Source: Eleusine coracana subsp. coracana (lineage: Eukaryota > Streptophyta > Magnoliopsida > Poales > Poaceae). Taken from it: a stretch of 64,000 bases of DNA. Shown one piece after another: positions 44,509 through 55,420 of the stretch. The stretch is taken from the NCBI GenBank assembly GCA_032690845.1, contig CM064427.1, forward strand, positions 18,797,501-18,861,500, given 5' to 3'. Numbering within the stretch: the first letter of the stretch is position 1; each line of letters starts with the position of its first letter. The translations under genes were made by a program, and so were the position numbers. The notes beneath the pieces are model-generated. The model did not search any database. It worked only from the letters and a program-made list of their open reading frames with translations, and was not told the origin of the DNA.

Positions 44509-46063
44509 ATGGTCAGTGATGGAGACAAGGGCAAGGGCAAGAAACGTGCAGACATCCCGGGCTATCAACGTCGTCCTAAACCAAAGTCTGCCCGTGGAGG
44601 TAGCAGCAACAGTGCAGCAATCGGAGATGTTCTCTTGCAGCACCATGATGATGATATGATTGAAGAGAAGCCAATTGCAGATGTCCCACAGTAGCAGCAT
44701 GCACCCCCTCAGTGGGAGATTGGTCCTCTTGTCATGGCACCGCCAGTTGAGGACCCCAACAATCCAAGGCGTGTCAAGGATTACACCAAGGATCTGGCTG
44801 TCGCATCAAGTGAGGGATGATGACCTGTATGCTTTTCCTCGGGAATCCCCTAACCCTCGTTTTTGGAGTCACTTTCATGCTGACTTTTACTCCTCCGCCG
44901 ATCTTCACAAGGTGACACCCGTGATTGAGGCTAAGTGGGTGGATTGGGATTACATGGAAAGGAAAGGCACTCAGGAATTTCTTGAAGAGGTAGAGGCTTG
45001 TAAGCACCATGGGGTGTATGACTTGATGGCTCTCTCATACCCATGGAACAAGGAAGTAATCACTTCATTTTTCTCCACTGTCTACTTCACCACTCAAGGT
45101 AGCAACACAAAGATGACATGGATGACCAACGGGGAGAAATACACCATCACCTACAAGAGGTTTGCTGCCATTCTTGGTCTCCAACAAAGTCTCAAGTCAT
45201 CCAAGCGCATTCATGAGGAGACAGTGATGAGTCCGGATGACATGTTCTCTATGTATGAGAGAGGAGTTGCAGCGACTCCTCCTAATGTTCATGGCTTCCT
45301 TCCCTTCTTCACGGTTCTCAACCGATGTGTGAGGAAGACCCTTGGCCCTAGAGATGGAGATGCATCATTTGTTCCCACCAATTTGAGGAACTTGCTTGCT
45401 AGACTTCGTGGAAAAGCAAAGTTCAATGCATTTGACTTCATTTGGGAAGAGATCTATGCTATATCCATCACTCCAGCTTGGTCTTGCTGCTATGGACCCT
45501 ACATAATGAAGATGATCGAGGAAGTTAGTGAGCTCACCTTTGTCAAGGATGTGCCTCACAAGCCCTTGAGGCCTCAGAAGCCTGTCTCCTTGGTCTGTTT
45601 CTGGTCCACTAGAGGCGAAAGCTCTAGTTCAGCTGCTTTATCTTCTTCTAGAGGTAGCAAAACTTTCACCTCTAATTCAGCTGCTCCATCTTCTTCTAGA
45701 GGTAGCAAAACTCTCTTCAAGTTCCTCTCCACCTTGTTTTGTCTTGGACGTGATGCCAACATGAAGCTAGACAATGAGAGGAGAGAAAGGAAGAAGAACA
45801 CAAGGACCCTCAAGCAACTCTCTACCAAGTACAACTTCATTCTTGCTCGTTCTCCGGTAAATTCCGATGACAACAACTCTCCTCCACGTCACTATCCACA
45901 TCCCGCTCTTTCTTTCACTAGGGAAGATTGTGAGTACTTTGACATCACCGAGAGGGACATAGAGGAGGCTACCGGTGCTGTTGGTGAGAGTGATGGGGAT
46001 GGAAATGAACATGAGGATGATGAGGGTGAGCCTAGTGGTAGTGAGTATGATGGGAGCGAGTGA
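44509..46063 (+). pseudogene. Accessory ORF between pol and 3' LTR of Sirevirus C
   Basis: It starts MVSDGDKGKGKKRADIPGYQ at 44509 in frame 1 (basic, nuclear-localisation-like), with a stop at 44692-44694. After a frame shift near 44810 it runs open in frame 2 to 46063. The body contains WVDWDYMERKGTQEFLEE, VITSFFSTVYF, MTWMTNGEKYTITYKRFAAILGL and LPFFTVLNRCVRK. A Ser-rich duplication (SSRGSKTF/SSRGSKTL) and an acidic tail (EDDEGEPSGSEYDG) follow. No transmembrane segment or signal peptide is evident, so despite its env-like position it does not look like a glycoprotein. The middle resembles the Athila-type accessory ORF at 21843-23054. Confidence 0.6.
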
Positions 46064-46569
46064 CTATCCTCTTCGACCATTCTTTTTCCTTTTTTGGTGT
46101 CTTGATGCCAAAGGGGGAGAAGAAAGCTATCTAGTTGATCATGGACTTCATTTTAGTTTCAAAAATTTGTATTGTTTAAGACTATGTGATGTATGGATGA
46201 TGTGTGGTGTGCCTTCTTCTTATGATGTCTTTTGGCTTTGTAAGACCTTGTAAGACTTATTTATGATCATTATGTAATGACTATGGCCTATGGTTGATGT
46301 GTTGATGGATGGTGCTTGTTGGCTATTTGTGTTTGCACTTGCCATTTATTCACTCTTGAATATCACTTGTTTAGGCACCCCACTGTTGCAATGAATATAT
46401 GGATGAGCTCTCAAAATTAGTGTCTTAGTATGCAGATGGATTGTTGTTTTATGAATCATTGATGCATAAATTTAGGGGGAGCTCTACATATATTTGTTGG
46501 AATCAAATTCTTTTTTATCTCAAATGTAAGCTTTAATTGGTTGTCATCAATCACCAAAAAGGGGGAGAT

Positions 46570-48091
46570 TAAAAGTGCATCTAGGCCCTCGTGTGGGTTT
46601 TTGGTGGATTAATGACAAACAATTAAAGGACTAATGATATTTGCTAGGTGTATGAGCAGGCGAATACTTCATGCATCAAAGATGACCCCTCAAAATGAAA
46701 AGGAAAAAGAAAGAAGGCAACCGGCGACTCTTAGTTTTAATTCTTATTTTTTTTAAGTCATAGGTGTGCCGTACTATCAAGAGGGACACAAGAAAGAAAG
46801 TGGTGAAATTAACAAAGTGCTATTAACTCTTAACACCATATTGCATTCCCAAAGCCTAAAAAGCCTATCCTCTCTCTAGGACCCGGACTAGTCCGGATTT
46901 GGCCGGACTAGGCCGGCATGGGCTAAAATAGAACAAGTTTTGGTTCTAGAATCGAACCAGCCGGACTAAAACGCTAGTTTCCGGACTAGGCCAGGTTGAT
47001 GACCCATCCGGACTAAGCCGGCTTTGGCCGGACTAGTACGGGTCAGGGTCATTCTACAAAGGTTTTCCTTCGGGGAGCTGCTTGATCCGAACAAAGTCGG
47101 ATATTTCCGGACTAGCCCGGGTCACTACCACTTAGTCATTTTTGAGGGTCGTGTGAGCGTCCGTGCTAAGTTTGAACTCCAGGGCTGGACTAGTCCGGCC
47201 CCCGATACCGGACTAAGCCAGGTCTCTGACCCCCAACGGCTCTTTTACTCTCCCCGACTATAAATATGCCCCTTCATCCCCAAAGTGTCATTGGCCACTC
47301 TATTGAGCTGGAAAACAGATCTGAGCACTCTTGAGCTTCCCCGACTCCCTCCCAAGCTTGCTACTTCAATTCTTGAGGGATTGAGAGGAGATTTGTGAGG
47401 ATTTGAGTGAGCCATCTCATATTGCATTGGAGCACTTTGGTTTCTCTTCACCATTGGCATTGCTTGTGTTTGTTACTCTTGGGGATTCATCCCCTATACG
47501 GTTAGGCGTCGCTCGGGGCTCCTAAGCTAGTGGTTGAAGACCCGGGAAGTTTGTATTGCCCTCCCTGCAAAGGATTCATAGTGGAAAATCGAGCTTGACC
47601 TTTGTGGTTGCTTGGAAGAGGTTCTAGGGTTGAGAGCAACCCGGTCCTTTGTGGACTCCTCAATGGAGACGTAGGTTGCTATGTGGGACTAAACTTCGGT
47701 AAACAAATTATTGTGTCTTGTGTGCTTGTTCTTGTTCTTGTTGTTCATATTCAATATTTGTGCTATATTATTGTGCCTCTCTCATATTTCTTGTGTAGCT
47801 TGTCCCCTAGCTCTCTTGTTCTATTTTAAGCTTCCTAGTACTTGTCCTTACTTGTCTCTAGCTACTAGTCTATTTGTTGTTCCATAGATATCGATCTAGA
47901 GCTTGTTCTATATTCTGTCGTGTGCAGGACCCGGACTTAGACGCTAACCCTAGCGGACTTAGACGCCAGCCCGGACTAGGATGCCAACACTTGCGGCTTA
48001 GTCTGGCCTCTTTCTGAACTAATTGTTTTAATTAGTGGTTCACAGGAGTATTTGCCTATTCACCCCCCCCCCCCCCTCTAGGCAACTTTCA
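46570..48091 (+). repeat. Sirevirus C 3' LTR, complete
   Basis: 1,522 bp from TAAAAGTGCATCTAGG (TG mutated to TA) to CAACTTTCA, preceded by AAAAAGGGGGAGAT. Additional GGGGGAG tracts lie at about 46114 and 46474. Palindrome pairs lie at 46889.5/46909.5, 47014.5/47034.5 and 47191.5/47214.5. TATA box TATAAATA at about 47259. C-run at 48063-48076. Confidence 0.88.
46883..47221. promoter_or_regulatory. Paired palindromes in the Sirevirus C LTR
   Basis: CCGGACTAGTCCGG (46883-46896) and CCGGACTAGGCCGG (46903-46916) are 20 bp apart centre to centre. CCGGACTAAGCCGG and CCGGACTAGTACGG (47008-47041) are also 20 bp apart. CTGGACTAGTCCGG and CCGGACTAAGCCAG (47185-47221) are 23 bp apart. The TATA box is about 40 bp beyond the last copy. 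Confidence 0.85.
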
Positions 48092-50208
48092 ACTGGCTCG
48101 GTAGGTCACGAACACATCCTCTGAATTTACGCGGTGTCGAGCAAAGTTGAGGAGGTGGCAGCGGGAGAGATTGAGGAGGAGTTGACAATAGGCGAGATTG
48201 AGGACAAGGCCACGACAAGGGGCTTGAGGAGGTGGTGATGCTTGGTGGTGCGGGCGAGCAGAAGCTTACAGTGTCCATGGGCATGAACGGAGCTGGGCGA
48301 CGGGAGCAGGATCTCACCGTGGTTGGGAATAGGGATAAGGTTAGGTGTTTTTGCAAATTAACCCTCACTAATAGTTGTAATTATTCTCATCTATGTCTTG
48401 ACATTCTTATCAAATAGCCCCTAACTTTAAGAGTAATTTTATGTGGCTTATCTCTATATTTCTAAAGCGTGTGCATTTCCTTGTAAAATAGCCATGCTAC
48501 GTCACTCAGCCATTGGATCTCTCAGCTATGAGATACAAACTGTTGGATATGCACTACAAGTTTTACATCAAGACCCTTCGTGAAACTATAATTGTTTTCC
48601 GGTCCTCCCACCAGTCCTCACTAGATTCTTCCATCTTCAACCTTGAGGAACCTTTAGTTTAATCCAGGTCCTTCCACCATTCTACAGTAGTCTGACAAAT
48701 AGATCCTTCACAAATAAAATCTATATTTCTAGGCCCTTTCACCATTAATCTTCCTCAATTCTTTTCTTTTATGACAGATTTTTTTTCTTTTTAAGACCAC
48801 TTCTTGAATTCTCTCTCTAAGGTTATAAAACATATATTGAAGACATATATAAAATATAAAATAATTATGTGATGTATAAAAGATATAGACATGTAAGTAT
48901 ACAATACAATTTAATTTATATTGCTTTGCGAAAAATATGAAGTAATATGCTTTTGTTTATTGAGAGAAATATCTATCATTTTTAGATCATATATTGATTT
49001 CTCTCCCTATAGGTTATAAAGCAACTTATGACTTATAAAAAATAAATAATCCATATGATGTATAAAAGATGTAGACAAACAACTATGCCATAAGATTTAA
49101 TTTATATTGCTTTGGGATAAATTGTATAATGATCTTTTTTCTTTTATTTTTGAGGCCATCTCTTCAATTCTCTCCGTATATATTATAAACCATATATTAA
49201 AGATATATATGGCTTATAAAAGATAAATAATTAATGTGATGTACAAAATATTATTGAAGATATATATGACTTATTAAAAATAAATAATTCATATAATGTA
49301 TAAAAGTCATAAGCATGAAATCATACCATAAACTTTAATTAAGAATATTGTCTCGGGATTAATGGAAGTAATATTTATAAATGGAATAAATTATATCTGT
49401 CGAAGTACCAATGAAAACGAAAACTAAATGAATTGATATAATTAGCACTGTGATAAATCAAGATATGAGATTCTTTTTTTTAGAAATCATTTATCTTTTC
49501 ATTGGTGTCATTTTGGGAGTCCAAATATTTGATATGATTTGAACCCATCCTTGCACTCTTTCTAAAATTATTCTTTGCGACAATTCGGACGCATGATAAT
49601 TATAGCCAGCAAAGCCATATCTACATTGTTGATTTCCTTTCGCTCTGAAATCTACTTCAATGGGTATTTTTGGTTGAATAATTGCTATCATAAATGAAAA
49701 GAACAATGATTTTATTCTAGAGGTTGCATAAAATAGATATATGATGCAATGAGTATCTTTTTTATGATGTAATTGACTTACTTTAATTGTAGTGTCATGA
49801 TTTTGTAGCATGTAAACCCCATTTTAGCGTGGCATAATTTGTGATTATCATGTTTTCTGTTAGTCAATTTTAAAAGCAATGTTGACACGTTTATTTCTAT
49901 CTTATCCTCATGTTTTCAACACCAAGCATAACAACGTGTTACCTGAATAAAAGTATTATTATTTTGCCTCAAAGCACCTCTTGGTGGTTTTTTAGGAAGT
50001 ACACCAATTACTTCACTGGTTCTCTCTCTTCATTTTATTTATACATGCAATCAGATTTGAAGGCAAATCATTGCCAAACAAAGTGATATAATTAAATCAA
50101 TTCTCTATGATTATTGTCGTAGTCTGCCAAATAGATCAACATGTATATTTGCATAATGTATGTTTGGCCTTTTTATATGATAACCAGCTCCGTAATACAA
50201 CAAAGAAC
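48092..50208. other. AT-rich intergenic region, possible Helitron interior
   Basis: 48130-48340 is G-rich and open on both strands. 48800-49330 has repeated blocks around TATAAAAGATATAGACATG and AAATAATTCATATGATGTATAAAAG, a decayed tandem or dispersed repeat. No convincing gene. A Helitron ending at 50236 would have its body here, but I cannot locate its 5' TC end. Confidence 0.4.
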
Positions 50209-50236
50209 GCACGGCAACACCGCGCAATCTTTCTAG
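50209..50236 (+). mobile_element. Helitron 3' terminus
   Basis: A hairpin (GCACGG, loop CAACA, CCGCGC; one mismatch) at 50209-50225 is followed by seven bases and then CTAG at 50233-50236, with T next. This matches the rule for Helitron 3' ends: hairpin, short spacer, CTRR, insertion before T. No helicase ORF is visible, so it would be non-autonomous. Confidence 0.5.
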
Positions 50237-51788
50237 TAGGTATCTAGTATTAGGTAATCTGCTGGAGAGTAAAATAAATTAGATATCTATATCTTCTCTT
50301 TCCTAAACCTAAAACTAGTTTTTGGTATCCAATTTTAGGTAAGTTGCTGGAGATGCTCTTAGGTAGTTCGAGTTGGATTGCTACATTGCCAAATGTCACC
50401 TTTTCTACTAATACTATGACTATACCAGGAAAGAAATAGCAACCAAACAAACCAACAAGTCACGTCTTTTGTGGCCTCCAAATAAGACAATCCCTATTTT
50501 GCGAGGCATACAAAAACAACTCTAACATCTCTCAATCAGCGAAGTCAACAGAAGCAACCAAAAATTAGCGCTGCTTGAATTCTGTGATGCATTGGTTCAA
50601 GGTGATAGACATCTTATCTATCTACCAGTGCTGTAAACGCTGCAGATGTTGAGCAATCTAGCGAAATCATTACTATACCAACACGGCGTTTACTCCTGAT
50701 TTGTTGTGGCAATCACCTTTATTATTTCATGTCCTTCTCAACAAAATGAGAAATATGTATTTTCGTACGGCTGATGAAAACTTCAGCATTTTTAGGTTCT
50801 AGTGCCGGCCTTCTCGTTGGATGACACGAGCTAAGGGACATGGCTGATAGTTTTCTTCCTTATATTTCACTGTCACGCAAGAGTTTCCCTTGAAAAACAT
50901 ATGATGTATGATTATACTACTGAGAGTCTCGGATCATGATCCATTATTACGGTCTAGTATGAGCATGAAAGTCTCAAGTAGCTGGACCCAATATGCTAGT
51001 AGTTGATTAAGGTTGATGACCAAACTGACAGAAATCTTGGCAAATTAAAAGCAGGAGAATTCTTGACGGCTTTATTCAGTTTCCAGCTTTTCTGACTCTA
51101 TTTAATATTCGGGCTAAAACCAAAAGTAAATTAGAATGGATGGGCCAGTTATTAGTTTAATGCAAATCTAATTCAAAATGAAGAAAGTTATCATCTATAT
51201 AAAATTAAATTAGCATTCACAACTAGGAAGTCTAAATTTGAACGGTACCAATGTGGAGTTTAAAATTCACATGCAGAATGTTGGATTTAGAAGATATTTT
51301 GCCATATGCACATTAATTGTGATGGAGTAGCTATGAGGAAAAGGTCCAAGCTAGTCCCATTTTCTCCATTCCCTATTACTAGTAGGCTGAGAGTGCCTCC
51401 AGTTAATAATACTATATACTAGTACTAAGTACTTATATTGCTTGGAGTAAAAAATATTTTGTCTTAGATCCTTGTTCCAAGACATGCACAACTTACAAGA
51501 CAAATTTGGACGTTTGCATCTATTCTATTGGAAGAAAGAGGAGAAAAGCTGAATCCTTTGCTTTGTTTCATACCCAAGGAGCCATCTCTGGTTACCTGCA
51601 CAGGGCTCAAATACATTGGTTCCCTAGATTCATTTACTTTGACGGGTGTGTCACCTGGAGCATCAACATTCCAGCCAACCTCAGTGAACAAACAAAGGCA
51701 TACGCCCCAATACACAAACACAGTGTGTCCAACCAGAAAAGATCTTTTTGGGAAGTTCCCTCCCTCATAATCCATCCGATTGCATATG
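50237..51788. other. Intergenic, unassigned
   Basis: Begins with MITE-like text containing TTGCTGGAGATGCTCT (50341-50356). An interval at 51464-51775 is open on both strands and could be an exon relic; I do not recognise its product. Otherwise nothing supported. Confidence 0.35.
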
Positions 51789-52932
51789 AACTAGTACAAA
51801 CAGGGCCTGCAGTGAAGCTGGGATTTTTTTCCTAGTGACGGTGGACCAAAAAATCGTCATTAGAAAGTGCAAAAAGTGACGTCACCAAAAATACCTGGGA
51901 ATGAACCAGCGGCAATGGATGCTGATATCAGTAAAAACCGTCACTGGAAATCAATATCAGTGGTGGCTTATGCTGACATCAACGACCTTCAACACTAGTG
52001 GTGGTTTTACTAACGTCATTCCACCGTCACTATAATCCCAACCGGCCCATTCCAACTCATTTCAGCCTATTTCAACCTAAATTGTATATGTTATATATAT
52101 ACTGTTTGACATAGATTTTTCTCTAAACTTCTCCTTTTTCTCACCCTCTAGTGTGCCGCCCCTCTCCCGTTCTCTCTTCCTCTCCCTCTCGGTCTTCTTC
52201 CGCCGACAACCACGCGCCACCAAGTCCCTCCCTCCCTTCGCGCTCGTGGTCGTGAGACAGACGGTGTCGACGAGCTCCCTTCACCGGAGCACGTGTGTGG
52301 CTTTGGCCTACGTGCGGCTCCGTTGAGGGATGCTCGTCTGATACCTTGGAGTAAAGTGTGGTGGCGGAGGCCTCGCGCGCAGCTCCCCTCCCCTTCCCTT
52401 CCCTCACGCGCTGCTCCGCTGCTGGTCTCCCCTTCCATCATGCGCTACTCCCCTCCCCTTCCATCGCACGCCGTAGGCCTCCCCTTCCCTCCTCACACGC
52501 TGCCAGCCTCTCCTAAAGCGCGGATCTAGCGGCCCCGAGGTCGAGAGGCAGCGGATCTGGCAACCCTGAGGTAGAGGCGGCAACACGTGGCTCCGGGAGC
52601 AGCGTAGCAAGGCCCAAGGCAGTAGTGGCACACGGCTTTGAGCGAGGCGGCGGTGGAGCGGGGCCCGAGGCACCGTCGAGATGGGAGGAAGGTGGGGGTG
52701 AGGTGGCGACATCGGAGCGGTGACGAGCAACAACCCTAGCTAGGGTTTGGTGCTGGGTTGGGCAAGGCTAGGTCCGCCCAAGCCTAGTTTTTTTAGTTTC
52801 ATTCCAGTGGCAGTGAAAACCCACCGTCACTAGAACATTTGCGATTCCAGTAGCGAAGCCTAGGTGACGGTGCTCAAACCCGCCACTGTAGAGCTTTTTG
52901 CACCAGCAGTCAAGGCTTGTTTTGTACTAGTG
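51789..52932. mobile_element. Small non-autonomous CACTA element
   Basis: Left end AACTAGTACAAACAGGG (first C of CACTA mutated to A); right end GTTTTGTACTAGTG, the inverted counterpart. The flanking triplets are ATG and ATA, a near match for a 3-bp duplication. Sub-terminal blocks such as CCGTCACT and GTGACGGT recur in both orientations at both ends. The 1.1-kb interior has no transposase. It holds a GC-rich segment (52140-52740) that is open in several frames and may be captured host DNA. Confidence 0.75.
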
Positions 52933-53592
52933 ATAGATTCTCACTCGAGTCCCCGACTCATGTTTATTTTTCTATGTGAACTTTTATTCAAGTACAATCA
53001 ATAAGGCTCCAAAGTGGCTCAATAATTTATTTTGAATTTTCTATAGTAGCCTTTTATTAAGGTTCAAGTAATTCATTTCAAGCATATTTCTTAAAAATAA
53101 GATGCTAACTTTCTTTTGATACTAATATTGCATGATATATCATAGTAGTTGAAACACTGAAACAATAAAAATCTTGACAAAACCTTCTTATGTAAAGTCT
53201 TCAGACGCACTCATATGCCTACTAAGAGAAATAAAAAGGAGTGAAGATCTTGTCTGAACCTTCCTGAAAATGCGGGAAAAGTAATAATGGATTGCATTGG
53301 AGAAGGAATCCCTGTGCAAAGGTTGCACACCAATGCAATAAACAAAAGTGAAACAACAAAAAGACTCCACATAGCTGAAACATATTAATAAAATGCCTAC
53401 ATATATCAAGGCCTCATCACCCCCTTCCCAGGGTGTTGTCTACTCTGTGGCAACAACTCCATGGATGAAGGTGATCTTGGCGCTGTAAAAAAAATGCTAC
53501 TAGTATATTTTCCTATAGTGTTTAGGAAAATGGGACAGCTAGAAGAAAACTAATATTAATTGCACTCTTCTCCTTCAATCCACAGATCCACT
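52933..53592. other. Intergenic, Copia target region
   Basis: AT-rich, no supported gene. The Copia element has inserted after TTCAATCCACAGATCCACT; the interrupted sequence resumes at 60826. Confidence 0.4.
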
Positions 53593-54102
53593 TGTTGGAG
53601 ATATGCCCAAGAGACAATACGGATTTGATCCGTATGTGAGCGTCATACGGATATTGATCCGTGTGAGGAATTAGTCCACTAATGGGCCAACTAGTCGAGG
53701 CCCATTAGAAGGGTCTATTTAAGTGGAGGAGGGGCTTAGGGCGCAGGTGATTCCACCAGTCCTTAACCCTAGCCGCCGTGCTCCTCTTACTCGCCCATAA
53801 AACCCTAACCGTGTTGCCGGTGCTAGCACGCCGCGCACGGTGCTCCAACCCCGTACGTGTGAATACCGCGAGGAGGCGCTGCTGCTGCTGCGGTGCCGAC
53901 GGCTGGACTAGAAGGAGACGATTGACGTGATCGACTACTTCCTCTATATCGACGCGCGACTACGTTGGATCGAGCTGCTCCAACATTCGCTTCCGCTCCG
54001 CCTGCGCGTCTAGTGGTAACGATCCATGATCCTCTCTTGCAAGGTTTCCTGGTTGAACGGTAGAAATTTTATATGCTATCGTAGCCTACCCGTTCCCCTA
54101 CA
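53593..54102 (+). repeat. Copia 5' LTR
   Basis: Begins TGTTGGAGATATGCCC and ends CCCCTACA. Near its start are two hairpin palindromes, ACGGATTTGATCCGT (53619-53633) and ACGGATATTGATCCGT (53647-53662). A TATA-like TATTTAAG is at 53715, followed by a GC-rich leader with CTGCTGCTGCTG. Confidence 0.95.
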
Positions 54103-54103
54103 G

Positions 54104-54116
54104 TGGCATCAGAGCC
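54104..54116 (+). promoter_or_regulatory. Copia primer binding site
   Basis: TGGCATCAGAGCC, one mismatch from the initiator tRNA-Met complement, two bases after the LTR. Confidence 0.85.
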
Positions 54117-55420
54117 GACCTTGTGTAGTTTGTGATCTAGATCTTGTGCATATAGTTGATATGTTGATGTACTAGATGAGATCTATTACATGTTTTGTGT
54201 TCGGATTGATTAGATCAATGATGATAGGGAGGTTCATAAGGTAATGGGCGGATAGCAATACATGCATCATTGATTTATTTGTGTTCCTTCTCCGTGCGCG
54301 CGCGACTTATCCCTACCGGCTGGAATCACCATCGGGACTAACTGCGTGCGCCAGTAGAGGAGCCAATAGTATCATAATCATGTACCGCAGTCTACTCATG
54401 AAAACCTAATGGAAAACAAAGCCATTGTGAATGACTCAAAATCGGGCAAATATGATTTTCCCGATAGGATTTCCATTGTGATTTTATAGATACGATCTGT
54501 GAAATCCTGTGATTGTTACAACCCTTTTTGGCCACATGTTAGCATTCGCTTCTCGCCTAACTTGTTTTTGCAGAGAATGTTGTGAATAGTATGGCCCAAA
54601 AGATGCATGTGATGTATATATGTGATTTGCATGGCCTGCATGCCATGATTAATTACAGCTGGGTTGAGGCTGTCATATTATTGTATAACGGCCTGCGTGC
54701 CGATCTGTGATGCTTGATATTCTCATGTAATTTATTACTAGCTATTAGTTGTAGTAGCTAAGTGTTAGTTCATGGAGGCCTCAAGCATGATGGTTGAAGG
54801 GACGGGAGACATGGCGATGACAATGGAGATGGAGATCACCAATTGAAAGGGGCCATACTATTTCACAGTCAATATGATTGCCTGTGATGATGTTCCTATC
54901 ATCCTATTCTTTCATATGTTATTTATATTAGATATGATTAACATGCTAGAATAGGTTCCCTCAAGAAAAATTAAATTATATGCCCTTCCAATAGCTGCAC
55001 CTATTAAAATTATGATCGTTGTATGGTAGGTCTGCCAAAGTAGAGTACCTCAACTATCTTAATTATTAGGATAAATGTCGGACATTTATATGCATAGTAT
55101 TGGTTTAATTAACAAAGGTATCAAAACGGTTTTGGGCTTTGGGGCATGGTGTTGGCGCCAGGGCATGTGATGCCACCCAACAAACAAGAGTCACATAAGG
55201 ATGTGATTAGCAAAGTGTTGCTTACCTATGTCACTAGATTTCTAGCGGTGATGCCAAAGCTCACTAGGATCTAAGTTGAATATGGATCTTGAACCACTAT
55301 ATGTCGTTTTGAGGGAAAACGATTCCAAGCATATAGTGGAATAATGAACTTTTGTTAAAATGTTTATAAGAGTTTTATATTTACATAGTGCTTATATTTG
55401 CATATTTTCTGTTGTAGATC
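54117..55420 (+). other. Copia 5' leader
   Basis: A 1.3-kb non-coding stretch between primer site and gag, long for Copia. No ORF; several short ATGs precede gag. Confidence 0.6.

Larger units (their letters stand above)
41946..48091 (+). mobile_element. Sirevirus family C element, internally deleted
   Basis: The left LTR (41946-42795) is cut short and joins, through a small filler duplication, to RNase H. The interior keeps RNase H, an accessory ORF and three polypurine tracts. The 3' LTR (46570-48091) is complete. Gag, protease, integrase and RT are missing. Both LTRs start with AAAGTGCATCTAGGCCC-type text and share the promoter palindromes. I see no clear target duplication. Confidence 0.85.

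Noticed and set aside
44509..46063. Retroviral-type envelope gene
   Set aside because: Position is env-like, but no signal peptide, transmembrane span or cysteine-rich ectodomain is visible.
49491..49811. 106-codon minus-strand ORF resembling an organelle-derived insert
   Set aside because: I could not tie it to any plastid or mitochondrial gene; likely chance in AT-rich DNA.
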